A stretch of DNA of 64,000 bases. It comes from Variovorax guangxiensis (GTDB taxonomy: Bacteria; Pseudomonadota; Gammaproteobacteria; Burkholderiales; Burkholderiaceae_C). Location of the stretch: positions 1 through 64,000 of the forward strand of contig NZ_RXFT01000005.1 of the NCBI RefSeq assembly GCF_003952165.1. Reading direction: 5' to 3'. The notes under the pieces are model-generated. The model worked only from the letters and a program-made list of their open reading frames with translations, ran no database searches and was not told the origin of the DNA. This document shows, piece after piece, positions 8,484 through 16,443 of the stretch. The position numbers and the translations under genes are program-made. The stretch's first letter is position 1. Every line of letters begins with the position of its first letter.

Positions 8484-10223
8484 TCAGAACGCCTTGATGA
8501 GCTGCACGAAAAGGCGCGGGTTGCGGCCCCCGCCGTCGGTCTGCGCCGGCGGCGTGCCGGCGCGCCAGGCCAGCGTGGCATTGATCGAGAAATTGCCCGG
8601 GCGCGACCAGCTCAGGCCCACCCCGTAGCCGCGCAGGCTGTGGCTGTTGACGCCGTCGTAGGGCATCGGGTTGCGCACGATCTTTCCGTGCGCGGCGTCG
8701 TAGAACAGGAAGGGCGTGAGCTCCTCGTTGAGCGACCAGCGCCATTCGACGGTGCCGATCACGCCCTGGTCCACCAGCAGTTCGCCGGAAGGGTAGGCAC
8801 GCACAGCACGCGCGCCGCCGAGCGCGAGCTTCTCGGACGCGTCGAGGTTCTTGCTGGCCCACTGGCCTCCGACCGACAGGTACAGCGAATGGCGCGGCAC
8901 GATCGACTGCAGGCGCGAGAACTGGAAGCTCAGCTTGGTGAAGCCGCCTTCGGTGCGGTGGCCGGTGATGCCGCGGTCGAAGTCGCGGCTCTCCGGGTCG
9001 CGAATGGAGAGGTTGCCGTGGTACAGGGTGCCGGAGCTGGCCCAGTAGCCGCCGCCGAGCAGCTCGTCGCGGCGTTCCCAGGTCCAGCCCAGGCTCAGGC
9101 CGTTGACGCGCTTCTTGGAGTTGAAGTCGGCCGCGCGCAGCTCGTCGGTGAGGTCCTTCACGTCCACGCCCAGGCGCAGGAACAGGTTCTGCTGGCGCTG
9201 GCGGATCAGCGGATAGCTCAGCGAGAAGTCGAGCACGTTGGCGCGCCCGCGCGCGTCGAGGTCGGCGAACTGCCCGCCCAGCTCGTAGCTCACGCGCGAA
9301 AGGCCCACGCCCGCGCGCAGCCCGCTGGTGCCGATGGGCGCCTCGTAGGCGATGCGGCCGAACTGCAGCGCGTTGCTGTTGGAGACCATCAGCCGCATGT
9401 CGAGGTTGTCGCCGATGCCGAAGGGGCTGAGCCAGCGCGCCGTGCCGCCCAGGCGGTAGCGGCCCGACTCCCTGGTGCCGTGGTTGTCGCCCTCGGCCGT
9501 GAAGGCCCATCGCGGCGCGGCGGCCACCTCGACCGAGAGGTCGGTGGTGCCGGGCTGCGTGCCCTCCTGCAGGCCCGAGGACACCTTGATGCCCGGCTGG
9601 TCCGACAGCAGCAGCATCGCGCGTTCATAGTCCGGCGCGCTCACCGCCGCACCGGGCTGCAGCGGCGCGAGGAAGCCGCGCACGCGCGACTCGGCAATGG
9701 GCGCATCGGGAGCGACGGTCACGTCGACCTTGCCGAGGCGGCCTTCGATCACGCTGATCTCGACGATCCCGTCGCGCACGGTCTGCACCGGCACCACGGC
9801 CTGCGCGAGGAAGTAGCCGCGCTCCTTGTAGCGCGCGGTGATGGCCTTGGCGAGCTCCTCCAGGTCGGAGAGCGTGACGTCGCGGCCGATGTAGGGGCCG
9901 GTGATGGCTTGCAGCTCCTCGTTGCTCAGCGCCTTCACGCCGTTGAGGCGCAGGTCGTTGAGCTTGAAGGTCGCGCCGGCGGCGCCGCCCGTGTTGCGCG
10001 GCGGCGCGGGCAGGCTCTGCGGGGCTACTGCCCCCGTGGGTGCCTGCGCAATGGGGCGGTCACAGCTTCCGCAAGGGTCCTTGGTCGGCAGCAGCTGTGT
10101 GTCGTTGTTGTCCGCTTCGGCGGCATGCGTGCGCTGGGCCGCGACGAGCAGCGTCGCGCTGACCAGGGCCGTGACCGCGAAGGCGATCGGCGTGATCGGC
10201 GTGGGGCGTTGGCAGGATTTCAT
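8484..10223 (-). CDS. TpsB outer-membrane transporter (ShlB/FhaC/HecB family)
   Basis: Outer-membrane pore that recognises the TPS domain of the adhesin and exports it. The 579-residue protein starts with a signal peptide (cleavage near THAAEA). A Pro-rich linker with an unusual CGSC pair (residues ~51-54) follows, then a POTRA-type segment (~88-165, FKLNDLRLNGVKALSNEEL) and a 16-strand-type barrel. The barrel includes the L6-loop motif ARAVRAYPSGE and ends in Phe, the usual barrel-assembly signal. Its ATG comes one base after the stop of the CHAT gene (TGAAATG), so the two are probably co-translated. Repeat copy A directly follows its stop. Confidence 0.93.
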   Translation of the reverse strand: MKSCQRPTPITPIAFAVTALVSATLLVAAQRTHAAEADNNDTQLLPTKDPCGSCDRPIAQAPTGAVAPQSLPAPPRNTGGAAGATFKLNDLRLNGVKALSNEELQAITGPYIGRDVTLSDLEELAKAITARYKERGYFLAQAVVPVQTVRDGIVEISVIEGRLGKVDVTVAPDAPIAESRVRGFLAPLQPGAAVSAPDYERAMLLLSDQPGIKVSSGLQEGTQPGTTDLSVEVAAAPRWAFTAEGDNHGTRESGRYRLGGTARWLSPFGIGDNLDMRLMVSNSNALQFGRIAYEAPIGTSGLRAGVGLSRVSYELGGQFADLDARGRANVLDFSLSYPLIRQRQQNLFLRLGVDVKDLTDELRAADFNSKKRVNGLSLGWTWERRDELLGGGYWASSGTLYHGNLSIRDPESRDFDRGITGHRTEGGFTKLSFQFSRLQSIVPRHSLYLSVGGQWASKNLDASEKLALGGARAVRAYPSGELLVDQGVIGTVEWRWSLNEELTPFLFYDAAHGKIVRNPMPYDGVNSHSLRGYGVGLSWSRPGNFSINATLAWRAGTPPAQTDGGGRNPRLFVQLIKAF

Positions 10224-10224
10224 T

Positions 10225-12369
10225 TCAGCCTCCCACCGTCAAACGCCAGTTGCCGATCAGGTTGAACGGCGCCCAGAAGAAGGGATGGGACATCTTGGGA
10301 TCCTTCAGCACCGCGAGCTGCCCCGCCTGCATGGCCTTCTGGATGTCGCGGCCCTTGGAGAGTTCGCCGTAGAGCGTGCTCATGAGCACGGCGGTGGCGT
10401 CGTCCGACACCGGCCACAGCGATGCGATCAGGCTGGAGCTGCCGGCCGAGAGGAAGGAGCGCGTGAAGCCCAGCACCTCGTCGCCCTGCGCGATGCGCCC
10501 GAGGCCCGACTCGCAGGCCGAGAGCGTGACCAGCGCGGTGCCGTCCATCGGCAGCCCGAGGATCTCGTGCGCCTCCAGGAAGTTCTGCTTGCCGCCCTCG
10601 TTGGCCAGCAGGATGCGCGAGTACAGCGGATCGACCGCGTCGGCCTCGGCGTGTGCCGCCACGTGCATCAGCGGCGAGCGCGCGGCCACGTCGCGGAACT
10701 GGGTCTTGGTGGCGGCCGCGCCCATGTACACCGTGTTGCGCGGGAAGAGCCGCGCGAGCTGCTTCACCTCGGTCTCGGCGCCGGGCAGGTCGTACTTGTC
10801 CTCGATGCGAGGATTGCCGAAGGCGGTGAGCGATGCGTTCACGCGCGGCGTGCGCTGCGCCAGCTGCACCGCGATGCTCATCGACGGCGCCACGGCCACC
10901 GGATGCGTCTCGATGATGTAGCGCCCGTCCAGCCGCAGCGCCTGGAACGGCAGGTAGTGCAGCGGCCCGTGCGGCACCACCACCAGCCGCTGCCCCGGCG
11001 CGAGGCCCAGCGGCCCGAGCAGCGCGGCGCCCAGCTTGTCGGCGTTGGTGATGGCGGCGCGGCGTCCGCGCACGATGGAATTGCGGAAGGTCTCGACCAG
11101 CTCGTTGAGCTCGTCGCGCTTCACCGCCACCGTCTTCTCCGCGATGCTGTCGGGGCTCACCACCCACACCACGAGGCGGTCGGGCAGCGAGTGGAACTGC
11201 ACCACGCGCTCGTCGGCCGCCAGCGTGCGCTGCAGCGTGGCGAGGTCGACGGTGTTGGCGGCCTGCTCGTTGATCTTCGCGCGCCCGCGCACCGCGTCGA
11301 GCAGCGCGCGCGAGCGGCTGTGCTCGCTCACCTCGAAGGCTTGGCGCGCATCGCCCGCGTCGCTGTAGATGGACACGCCGCGCTCGAACACCGTCTGCAG
11401 GTCCGAGAACAGGCCCATCTTGAATTCCTCGCTGCGGAACCTGGCGCGCACCTTGTCGACATCGCCCAGCGCGCGGCCCACGGCTTCGGCCGCCGCCTGC
11501 TTCTGGCCCAGCGCGAGTTCGCTGCGCGCCACGCCGTCCCAGGCCCATAGGCGGTAATACTCGGTGTCGGCACCCACCTGCCGCGCGGTGAGCGCGCGGT
11601 AGGCATCGCGCGCCTCGGCCGGCTTGTTCTCGGCCAGCAGCAGCCGGGCGCGGGTGCGGTCGAGCTGCGCGGTGAGCGGTGCATCCTTGGGCGGCGCCAT
11701 GCTGCCGAGCACCTCGCGCGCCCGAGCGGGGTCGCCCGATTCGATGAGCGCATTGACCAGCGATGCCTGCACCAGCGGCGCATAGCGCTGCGAACTGTTG
11801 GCCAGCGCCTCGTCATAGCTGAGCACGGCACCCGAATAGTCGCCGCGGCGCGAGCGCACGTCGCCGATCACCTTCTGCACCGGGCCGACCACCAGCTTGG
11901 GATCGCGCGCCTGATGCTTGAGAGCCTCGCGTGCGAACTCCTCGGCCTTCTCGAGCTGGCCCGAGTAGCTGTAGACGATGGCCAGGTCGCGGTTGGCCAT
12001 GGCCATCAGGTTCGGATCGTTGGTGGCGTCGGCCAGGTGCAGCGCCTTGCTCGCGGCGCGCACGCTCTGGCGGAACTCGCCCGCCTCGGCAAGCGCGACC
12101 GCCTGGCTGCAGTACTGATAGCCGGAGAGCTTGACCGAGTCCTGCCCGTAGAGCACCGCGCCTTCGCTGGTCAGCGCCAGAAGGGTGTCGGTGTCCGCAA
12201 GGCGGGCCTGCTCCGCCTTGCTGGCGGCGGCTTCGGCGCTCGTCGCCTGCTGCGCCGGTGCCGGAAGGCTCCAGCCCATCAGAAGAACGCCAGCCAAACC
12301 GAGCGCACCTGCGATGCCAGCACGATGACGTGCAGGGCGCTCCCTTCCCCATCTCGAAAACCACGCCAT
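10225..12369 (-). CDS. TPR-CHAT caspase-like protein, predicted exported
   Basis: CHAT domains are clan CD (caspase/separase-fold) peptidases. The 714-residue product has an N-terminal signal-like segment (basic MAWFSRWGRERPARHR, then a hydrophobic stretch ending PAPAQ). About 350 residues of helical TPR-like repeats follow (for example AREALKHQARDPKLV, QTVFERGVSIYSDAGD), then a C-terminal CHAT domain (~410-714). The expected dyad is present: His573 in MHVAAHAEAD and Cys619 in LVTLSACESG. It is the first gene of the operon CHAT-tpsB-tpsA and touches tpsB. A role in processing or releasing the adhesin, or in quality control of the secretion pair, is inference from position. Export is predicted from the N-terminus; whether it is periplasmic or lipid-anchored is unclear, as there is no lipobox. 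Confidence 0.88.
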   Translation of the reverse strand: MAWFSRWGRERPARHRAGIAGALGLAGVLLMGWSLPAPAQQATSAEAAASKAEQARLADTDTLLALTSEGAVLYGQDSVKLSGYQYCSQAVALAEAGEFRQSVRAASKALHLADATNDPNLMAMANRDLAIVYSYSGQLEKAEEFAREALKHQARDPKLVVGPVQKVIGDVRSRRGDYSGAVLSYDEALANSSQRYAPLVQASLVNALIESGDPARAREVLGSMAPPKDAPLTAQLDRTRARLLLAENKPAEARDAYRALTARQVGADTEYYRLWAWDGVARSELALGQKQAAAEAVGRALGDVDKVRARFRSEEFKMGLFSDLQTVFERGVSIYSDAGDARQAFEVSEHSRSRALLDAVRGRAKINEQAANTVDLATLQRTLAADERVVQFHSLPDRLVVWVVSPDSIAEKTVAVKRDELNELVETFRNSIVRGRRAAITNADKLGAALLGPLGLAPGQRLVVVPHGPLHYLPFQALRLDGRYIIETHPVAVAPSMSIAVQLAQRTPRVNASLTAFGNPRIEDKYDLPGAETEVKQLARLFPRNTVYMGAAATKTQFRDVAARSPLMHVAAHAEADAVDPLYSRILLANEGGKQNFLEAHEILGLPMDGTALVTLSACESGLGRIAQGDEVLGFTRSFLSAGSSSLIASLWPVSDDATAVLMSTLYGELSKGRDIQKAMQAGQLAVLKDPKMSHPFFWAPFNLIGNWRLTVGG

Positions 12370-12660
12370 TGGACCCCCGCGTCTGGCCCTGTGGGCCCGC
12401 CGCGGCGGACCATCGACGTCGCGGGAATGCGCGCCGTTCAGGCCTCGGGGAGAAAGTCTAGGAGCGGCCCCCAGGCGCGCCTATTCGCAATACGGTCTAG
12501 GGCTAAAGAACTAACAGGCAGCCGAAGGGCCTGCCCTGCGCATTCGGTCACGGCGCGCCGCAAAGGGTGCGGGGGGCTTCGCGGCGAATACACATCGGCT
12601 TACATAATGCGCGCCTCAGAGCCCGCGCATGAACGCAGCGGGCCGCATCAGGGAGGTTCC
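12370..12660. other. Divergent intergenic region upstream of the CHAT operon
   Basis: About 290 bases separate the CHAT operon (leftward) from a small Cys-rich gene (rightward). The region must hold the operon promoter. I can point to a REP-like hairpin (12459-12483), an A+T-richer patch around 12486-12520, and TACATAAT (12600-12607), which could be a -10 box for the rightward gene. No convincing -35/-10 pair could be assigned for the operon. Confidence 0.4.
12459..12483. repeat. REP-like hairpin, TAGGAGCG arms
   Basis: TAGGAGCG (12459-12466) and CGCGCCTA (12476-12483) form an inverted repeat with one mismatch around CCCCCAGG. It shares TAGGAGCG and a GCCCCAGGCGC-like core with 20096-20129. 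Confidence 0.35.
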
Positions 12661-12717
12661 ATGTCACATCACAGCCGGGCCGGTCGGGCGCTTGCGCGCG
12701 CCCGCGCATACGCATGA
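12661..12717 (+). CDS. 18-codon leader ORF overlapping the Cys-rich gene start
   Basis: MSHHSRAGRALARARAYA begins behind a good GGGAGG (six bases of spacing) and ends in a TGA overlapping the next ATG (ATGA, 12714-12717). The main gene has no ribosome site of its own. The layout repeats that of vgrG and suggests translational coupling or a frameshifted single gene. Confidence 0.4.
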   Translation: MSHHSRAGRALARARAYA

Positions 12718-12941
12718 AGCGGCGCAACGAGGCCGCGCCCCCGCCCCCCGATGCACGCAAGCTTCGCCGCAGGTCGAGCCTGTGCATGGCGGGGTGCGGC
12801 CAGGCCGTCGAATGCGGACCGCTCGGCTGGTGGCCGTGCTGCTCGAAGTCCTGCCTGAAGATCTGGAAGAACCGGCCGCCGGCGATGCCTGCCGAGCGCA
12901 TCGAATGGCCGCCGCGGCAGCAGGCCGCGGGCGGCGGCTAG
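12714..12941 (+). CDS. Small Cys-rich protein of unknown function
   Basis: The 75-residue product has a basic, Pro-rich N-terminus (MKRRNEAAPPPPDARKLRRR) followed by a Cys cluster. Five Cys fall in about 22 residues (CMAGCG, VECGP, PCCSKSC pattern), with two Trp, and the tail is Gly/Pro/Arg rich. The Cys spacing suggests metal binding or disulfides, but I recognise no family. The frame fits neatly between the upstream region and the converging catalase gene, whose stop is 14 bases away. That and the leader with a good ribosome site support it as real. There is no signal peptide or membrane segment. Confidence 0.5.
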   Translation: MKRRNEAAPPPPDARKLRRRSSLCMAGCGQAVECGPLGWWPCCSKSCLKIWKNRPPAMPAERIEWPPRQQAAGGG

Positions 12942-12954
12942 CCGAGATCGCCGG

Positions 12955-15180
12955 TCAGGCGGGCACGGCGTCGATGTTCGCGCGGTCCCAGTGCCGGTGC
13001 TTCGCTATGGCGGCGGCGAAGCGCTGCGCGATGCCCGAGGCGGCCGTGCTGTCGCCCAGGTTGGTGACCGGCGTTTCGGCCACCACCACGCCGGCGGGCG
13101 CGTCATCGGGCGAGGTCTGCTCGTCGATGCCCAGCGTGGCCAGCAGCCGTGCGCCCTCGCCCACCGTGCAGATCGCCTTGCAGTGCTTGTAGGCCTCAAG
13201 CACGAAGTGCACCGCGTCGCCCATGCCCGCGAGCGCCGCGGCGCCCTCGGCACCGGCGGGCACCAGCACCGCGTCGAACATCACCGAGGGCGTGTTGACG
13301 AAGGTCGCGTCCACCTCGATCTGCCGCCTGGATGCGCTGGCGACGGTGCCCAGGCGCGGCCCCACCACCTTGCACTGCGCGCCGGCCTGCTCGAGCGCAT
13401 CGCGGATCGGCTTGAGCGAGGCCGAGTCGACGCCGTCGGCAACCAGGATCGCGATCTTGCGCGTGCGGATGGAGCCGTCGCCGGTGTCGGCCATGCTCAG
13501 CGCGGGCGACTCGTCGATGGGCAGCGACATGCGGTGGTCGCGGAAGCCCGCCCGCCCCGCGGCCGCCTTGGCATCGGGCTCGCCGATGCCCAGAGGCTCG
13601 GCGACGCGGCGCGCGAGCTTCTCGTCCACGTGCGCGAGGTTGTCGACCATGCGCTGGCGGATGGCGGGCACATCCAGCTTCGACAGCTCGAAGCGGAAGG
13701 CCGCGATGATGTGCTCCTTCTCGGCCGCGCTCTGGCTCTCGAAGAACAGGCGCGCCTGCGTGAAGTGGTCGTCGAAGGAGGCGCTGCGCCGCCGCACCTT
13801 GGGCGGGTCGATCTCCTCGGGAAAGGACTGGAAGCCGTGGCTGCCGCCGTCCACCCGGAACTCGGTGCCGCTGCCCAGAGTGTTCGGCTCGTAGGCCACC
13901 TGGCCGCGCGCGATGGTCTGGCGGTGCATGCCGTCGCGCTGGAAGTTGTGGAAGGGGCACACGCCCCTGTTGATGGGCAGCTCGTGGAAGTTGGCGCCGC
14001 CCAGGCGCGATATCTGCGTGTCGGTGTACGAGAACAGGCGCCCCTGCAGCAGCGGGTCGTTGGTGAAGTCGATGCCCGGCACGAGGTGGCCGGGATGGAA
14101 GGCCACCTGCTCGGTCTCGGCGAAGAAGTTGTCGGGGTTGCGGTTGAGCACCAGCCGGCCGATCTTCTGCACCGGCACCATCTCCTCGGGAATCAGCTTG
14201 GTGGGGTCGAGCAGGTCGAAGCCCAGCGAGTGTTCCTTGTCCTGCGGTATGAGCTGGACGCCGAGCTCCCACTCGGGGAAGTCGCCGTTCTCGATGGCTT
14301 CCCACAGGTCGCGGCGATGGAAGTCGGGGTCCTTGCCGGCGATCTTCTGCGCCTCGTCCCACGCCAGTCCGTGGATGCCGAGCTTGGGCTTCCAGTGGAA
14401 CTTCACGAAGTGGCTCTCGCCGCGGCTGTTGATGAAGCGGAAGGTGTGGACGCCGAAGCCTTCCATCATGCGAAGACTGCGCGGGATGGCACGGTCGCTC
14501 ATGGCCCACATCAGCATGTGGGTGCTCTCGGGCATCAGCGAGACGAAGTCCCAGAAGGTGTCGTGCGCGCTCGCGGCCTGCGGCATCTCGTGGTGCGGCT
14601 CGGGCTTGACGGCGTGGATGAGGTCGGGGAACTTGATCGCGTCCTGGATGAAGAACACCGGGATGTTGTTGCCCACCAGGTCGTAGTTGCCCTCGCGGGT
14701 ATAGAACTTGACGGCGAAGCCGCGCACGTCGCGCACGGTGTCGGCCGAGCCGCGCGAGCCGGCCACGGTGGAGAAGCGCACGAACACCGGCGTCTTCGCG
14801 TCCGGGTCCTGCAGGAAGTCGGCGCAGGTGAACTGCGACATCGACTTGTAGACCTGGAAGTAGCCGTGCGCCGCGGAGCCGCGCGCATGCACGGCGCGCT
14901 CGGGAATGCGCTCGTGGTCGAAGTGGGTGATCTTCTCGCGCAGGATGAAGTCTTCGAGCAGCGTGGGACCGCGCACGCCCGCCTTCAGCGAGTTGTGGTT
15001 GTCCGGGAGCTGCAGCCCCTGGTTGGTGGTGAGGGTCGTGGGGTGCTCGACGGTGAAGCCTTCGAGCTGCTGCTGCTTGGGGTTCGCGGCATCGGCGGCG
15101 CCCGCCTTCACGGCGCTGGCGCGGCGGCCCGCGGCGGCCTTGTTCTGAGGTGACATCGTGGACTTGCTCGGATCTTTCAT
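12955..15180 (-). CDS. katE: Large-subunit (clade II) catalase with DJ-1/PfpI-like C-domain
   Basis: Haem catalase that splits hydrogen peroxide, like E. coli HPII; 741 residues from the ATG at 15180. Catalytic His98 (VHARGSAAHG) and Asn171 (LVGNNIPVFF) are 73 residues apart as in HPII. The proximal Tyr lies near residue 385 (RLFSYTDTQISRLG). The C-terminal ~150 residues (from IRTRKIAILVADGVDS) are the flavodoxin/DJ-1-like domain that marks the large clade. An in-frame TTG at 15198 could extend it by six codons. The ATG at 15180 is preferred because it overlaps the stop of a 12-codon mini-ORF (ATGA), which itself overlaps the stop of the small membrane gene upstream. It is cytoplasmic, with no signal peptide. 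Confidence 0.95.
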   Translation of the reverse strand: MKDPSKSTMSPQNKAAAGRRASAVKAGAADAANPKQQQLEGFTVEHPTTLTTNQGLQLPDNHNSLKAGVRGPTLLEDFILREKITHFDHERIPERAVHARGSAAHGYFQVYKSMSQFTCADFLQDPDAKTPVFVRFSTVAGSRGSADTVRDVRGFAVKFYTREGNYDLVGNNIPVFFIQDAIKFPDLIHAVKPEPHHEMPQAASAHDTFWDFVSLMPESTHMLMWAMSDRAIPRSLRMMEGFGVHTFRFINSRGESHFVKFHWKPKLGIHGLAWDEAQKIAGKDPDFHRRDLWEAIENGDFPEWELGVQLIPQDKEHSLGFDLLDPTKLIPEEMVPVQKIGRLVLNRNPDNFFAETEQVAFHPGHLVPGIDFTNDPLLQGRLFSYTDTQISRLGGANFHELPINRGVCPFHNFQRDGMHRQTIARGQVAYEPNTLGSGTEFRVDGGSHGFQSFPEEIDPPKVRRRSASFDDHFTQARLFFESQSAAEKEHIIAAFRFELSKLDVPAIRQRMVDNLAHVDEKLARRVAEPLGIGEPDAKAAAGRAGFRDHRMSLPIDESPALSMADTGDGSIRTRKIAILVADGVDSASLKPIRDALEQAGAQCKVVGPRLGTVASASRRQIEVDATFVNTPSVMFDAVLVPAGAEGAAALAGMGDAVHFVLEAYKHCKAICTVGEGARLLATLGIDEQTSPDDAPAGVVVAETPVTNLGDSTAASGIAQRFAAAIAKHRHWDRANIDAVPA

Positions 15181-15215
15181 CGCTGATGGTTCATGCAAAG
15201 GAAGGCGGGTTTCAT
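15177..15215 (-). CDS. 12-codon mini-ORF bridging small membrane gene and katE
   Basis: MKPAFLCMNHQR starts in a TGATG overlap with the stop of the 49-residue membrane gene and ends in an ATGA overlap with katE. It would carry ribosomes from one gene to the next without a separate ribosome site, as neither it nor katE has a clear one. Whether the peptide itself matters is unknown. Confidence 0.35.
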   Translation of the reverse strand: MKPAFLCMNHQR

Positions 15216-15364
15216 CAGCCCGCTTCGCCGTTGTCCAGGAACATGTCGAGCACGTTGACCAGGGCGATCAGGCAGATGCAGCCTGCGACCGCGGCCACGC
15301 CCCATACGAGGATCTCGTCGCCCCAGGTGCTGGTGAACGAGTCGAAAAGTGTCGAAAACTCCAT
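15215..15364 (-). CDS. 49-residue single-span membrane protein upstream of katE
   Basis: The product begins MEFSTLFDSFTSTWGDEILV, has one hydrophobic helix (residues ~18-38) and ends in a short acidic tail (DMFLDNGEAG). A strong GGAGGGG lies six bases before the ATG. It is too short for standard gene finders. It lies just upstream of katE on the same strand, bridged by a mini-ORF, so it is probably expressed with the catalase. No family is recognised; a stress-linked inner-membrane microprotein is a reasonable guess only. Confidence 0.7.
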   Translation of the reverse strand: MEFSTLFDSFTSTWGDEILVWGVAAVAGCICLIALVNVLDMFLDNGEAG

Positions 15365-15588
15365 GGTTCCCCTCCGTATTTCGCCCCTCTGTTGGCGAAC
15401 TCACTTGCAAGAATCCGAAGGTTATGTTTCAGGCGGTGCGCGCACCGTAGTGGCGCCCCTTTCCCCGCTGTGGGAGAAAACGCGTGGGCGCGGTAGGAGC
15501 CCGCCGACAGCGCATCGCGCCCGCCTACGAAGCTTCGCGGGTCCCGCCCGTGGGAGCCGCGCGTGCGTCTGCCTATCATGGCCTGACC
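15365..15588. other. Divergent region between katE unit and transglutaminase gene
   Basis: This 224-base region must carry promoters for both directions. Visible structure is a perfect 14-base palindrome CGGTGCGCGCACCG (15434-15447), possibly an operator, and a REP-like arrangement at 15493-15528. No clear sigma-70 pair was found. Confidence 0.4.
15493..15528. repeat. REP-like GTAGG...CCTAC element
   Basis: GTAGGAGCCC at 15493-15502 is answered by CCTAC at 15524-15528, enclosing GCGCATCGCGC-type sequence that resembles bacterial REP units. Only the outer five bases pair perfectly. Confidence 0.25.
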
Positions 15589-16407
15589 ATGTTGATCAGA
15601 ATCGGCTTCGACATCGAACTGGAGGTGACGGCCCCCACGGCGCTGATCCACATGCTGCAGGTGCACCCCTCGCGCGAAGGCGATCTGCAGGGCGGCGAGA
15701 ACCTCGTGCTCAGCCCCTCGTTGTCCACCGACAACTACCTCGACGGCTTCGGCAACCGCTGCGCCCGCGTGCACGTTCCGCAGGGCGTGACCAGCGTGCA
15801 GCTGCGCAACCATGCACTCATCTACGACACCGGCCAGCCCGACCCGGTGGACTTCGACGCGCTCCAGCACATGGCGGCCGACCTGCCGGTGGAAACGCTT
15901 CCCTTCGTGCTGCCCAGCCGCTACTGCGAGGTCGACAGCGACCTGCTGGCGTTCGCGTGGGCCAGTTTCGCGCACACGGCGCCGGGCTGGCCGCGCGTGC
16001 AGGCGATCTGCGACTTCGTGCACCGGCACCTGCGCTTCGACTACGGAAACGCCCGGCCCACGCGCACCGCGCTCGAAGGCTTGCGCGAAGGCACGGGCGT
16101 GTGCCGCGACTTCGCGCACCTGGCGATCACGCTGTGCCGCGCGATGAACATTCCGGCGCGCTACGTGACGGGCTACCTCGGCGACATCGGCGTTCCGCCC
16201 GCGCCCTACCCGATGGACTTCAGCGCATGGTTCGAGGTCTACCTGGGCGACCGCTGGTACACCTTCGACGCGCGGCACAACACGCCGCGCATCGGCCGCG
16301 TGGTGATCGCGCGCGGGCGCGACGCGGCGGACGTGCCGATCACCATGGTGTTCGGCGCGAACACGCTGAAGCGCTTCGAGGTGACGACGGAGGAAGTGCT
16401 GCGGTAG
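15589..16407 (+). CDS. Transglutaminase-like cysteine-fold protein
   Basis: A 272-residue cytoplasmic protein. An N-terminal beta domain (~1-130, FDIELEVTAPTALIHMLQVH) is followed by the transglutaminase-like core. Its triad candidates are Cys in GTGVCRDFAHLA, His in DARHNTPRIG and a nearby Asp (TFDAR). This architecture is common in bacterial proteins annotated as transglutaminase family or protease-like. The substrate is unknown, and amide hydrolysis is as likely as crosslinking. It starts at the ATG at 15589, a conserved-looking MLIRIGFDIEL. It converges on ligD with a 36-base gap that contains a G/C hairpin. Confidence 0.85.
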   Translation: MLIRIGFDIELEVTAPTALIHMLQVHPSREGDLQGGENLVLSPSLSTDNYLDGFGNRCARVHVPQGVTSVQLRNHALIYDTGQPDPVDFDALQHMAADLPVETLPFVLPSRYCEVDSDLLAFAWASFAHTAPGWPRVQAICDFVHRHLRFDYGNARPTRTALEGLREGTGVCRDFAHLAITLCRAMNIPARYVTGYLGDIGVPPAPYPMDFSAWFEVYLGDRWYTFDARHNTPRIGRVVIARGRDAADVPITMVFGANTLKRFEVTTEEVLR

Positions 16408-16413
16408 GCGTTG

Positions 16414-16434
16414 CCCTCCCCGGAAGGGGGAGGG
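16414..16434. terminator. G/C hairpin between convergent genes
   Basis: CCCTCCCC (16414-16421), loop GGAA, then GGGGGAGGG (16426-16434). It lies in the short gap between the stop codons of the transglutaminase-like gene and ligD. It could end transcription from both sides, but no T-run follows on the plus strand, so it is not a textbook intrinsic terminator. Confidence 0.45.
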
Positions 16435-16443
16435 AGAAATACC

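Noticed and set aside
15181-15198. KatE start at 15198
   Set aside because: That codon is TTG; the ATG at 15180 overlaps the preceding stop and fits the family.
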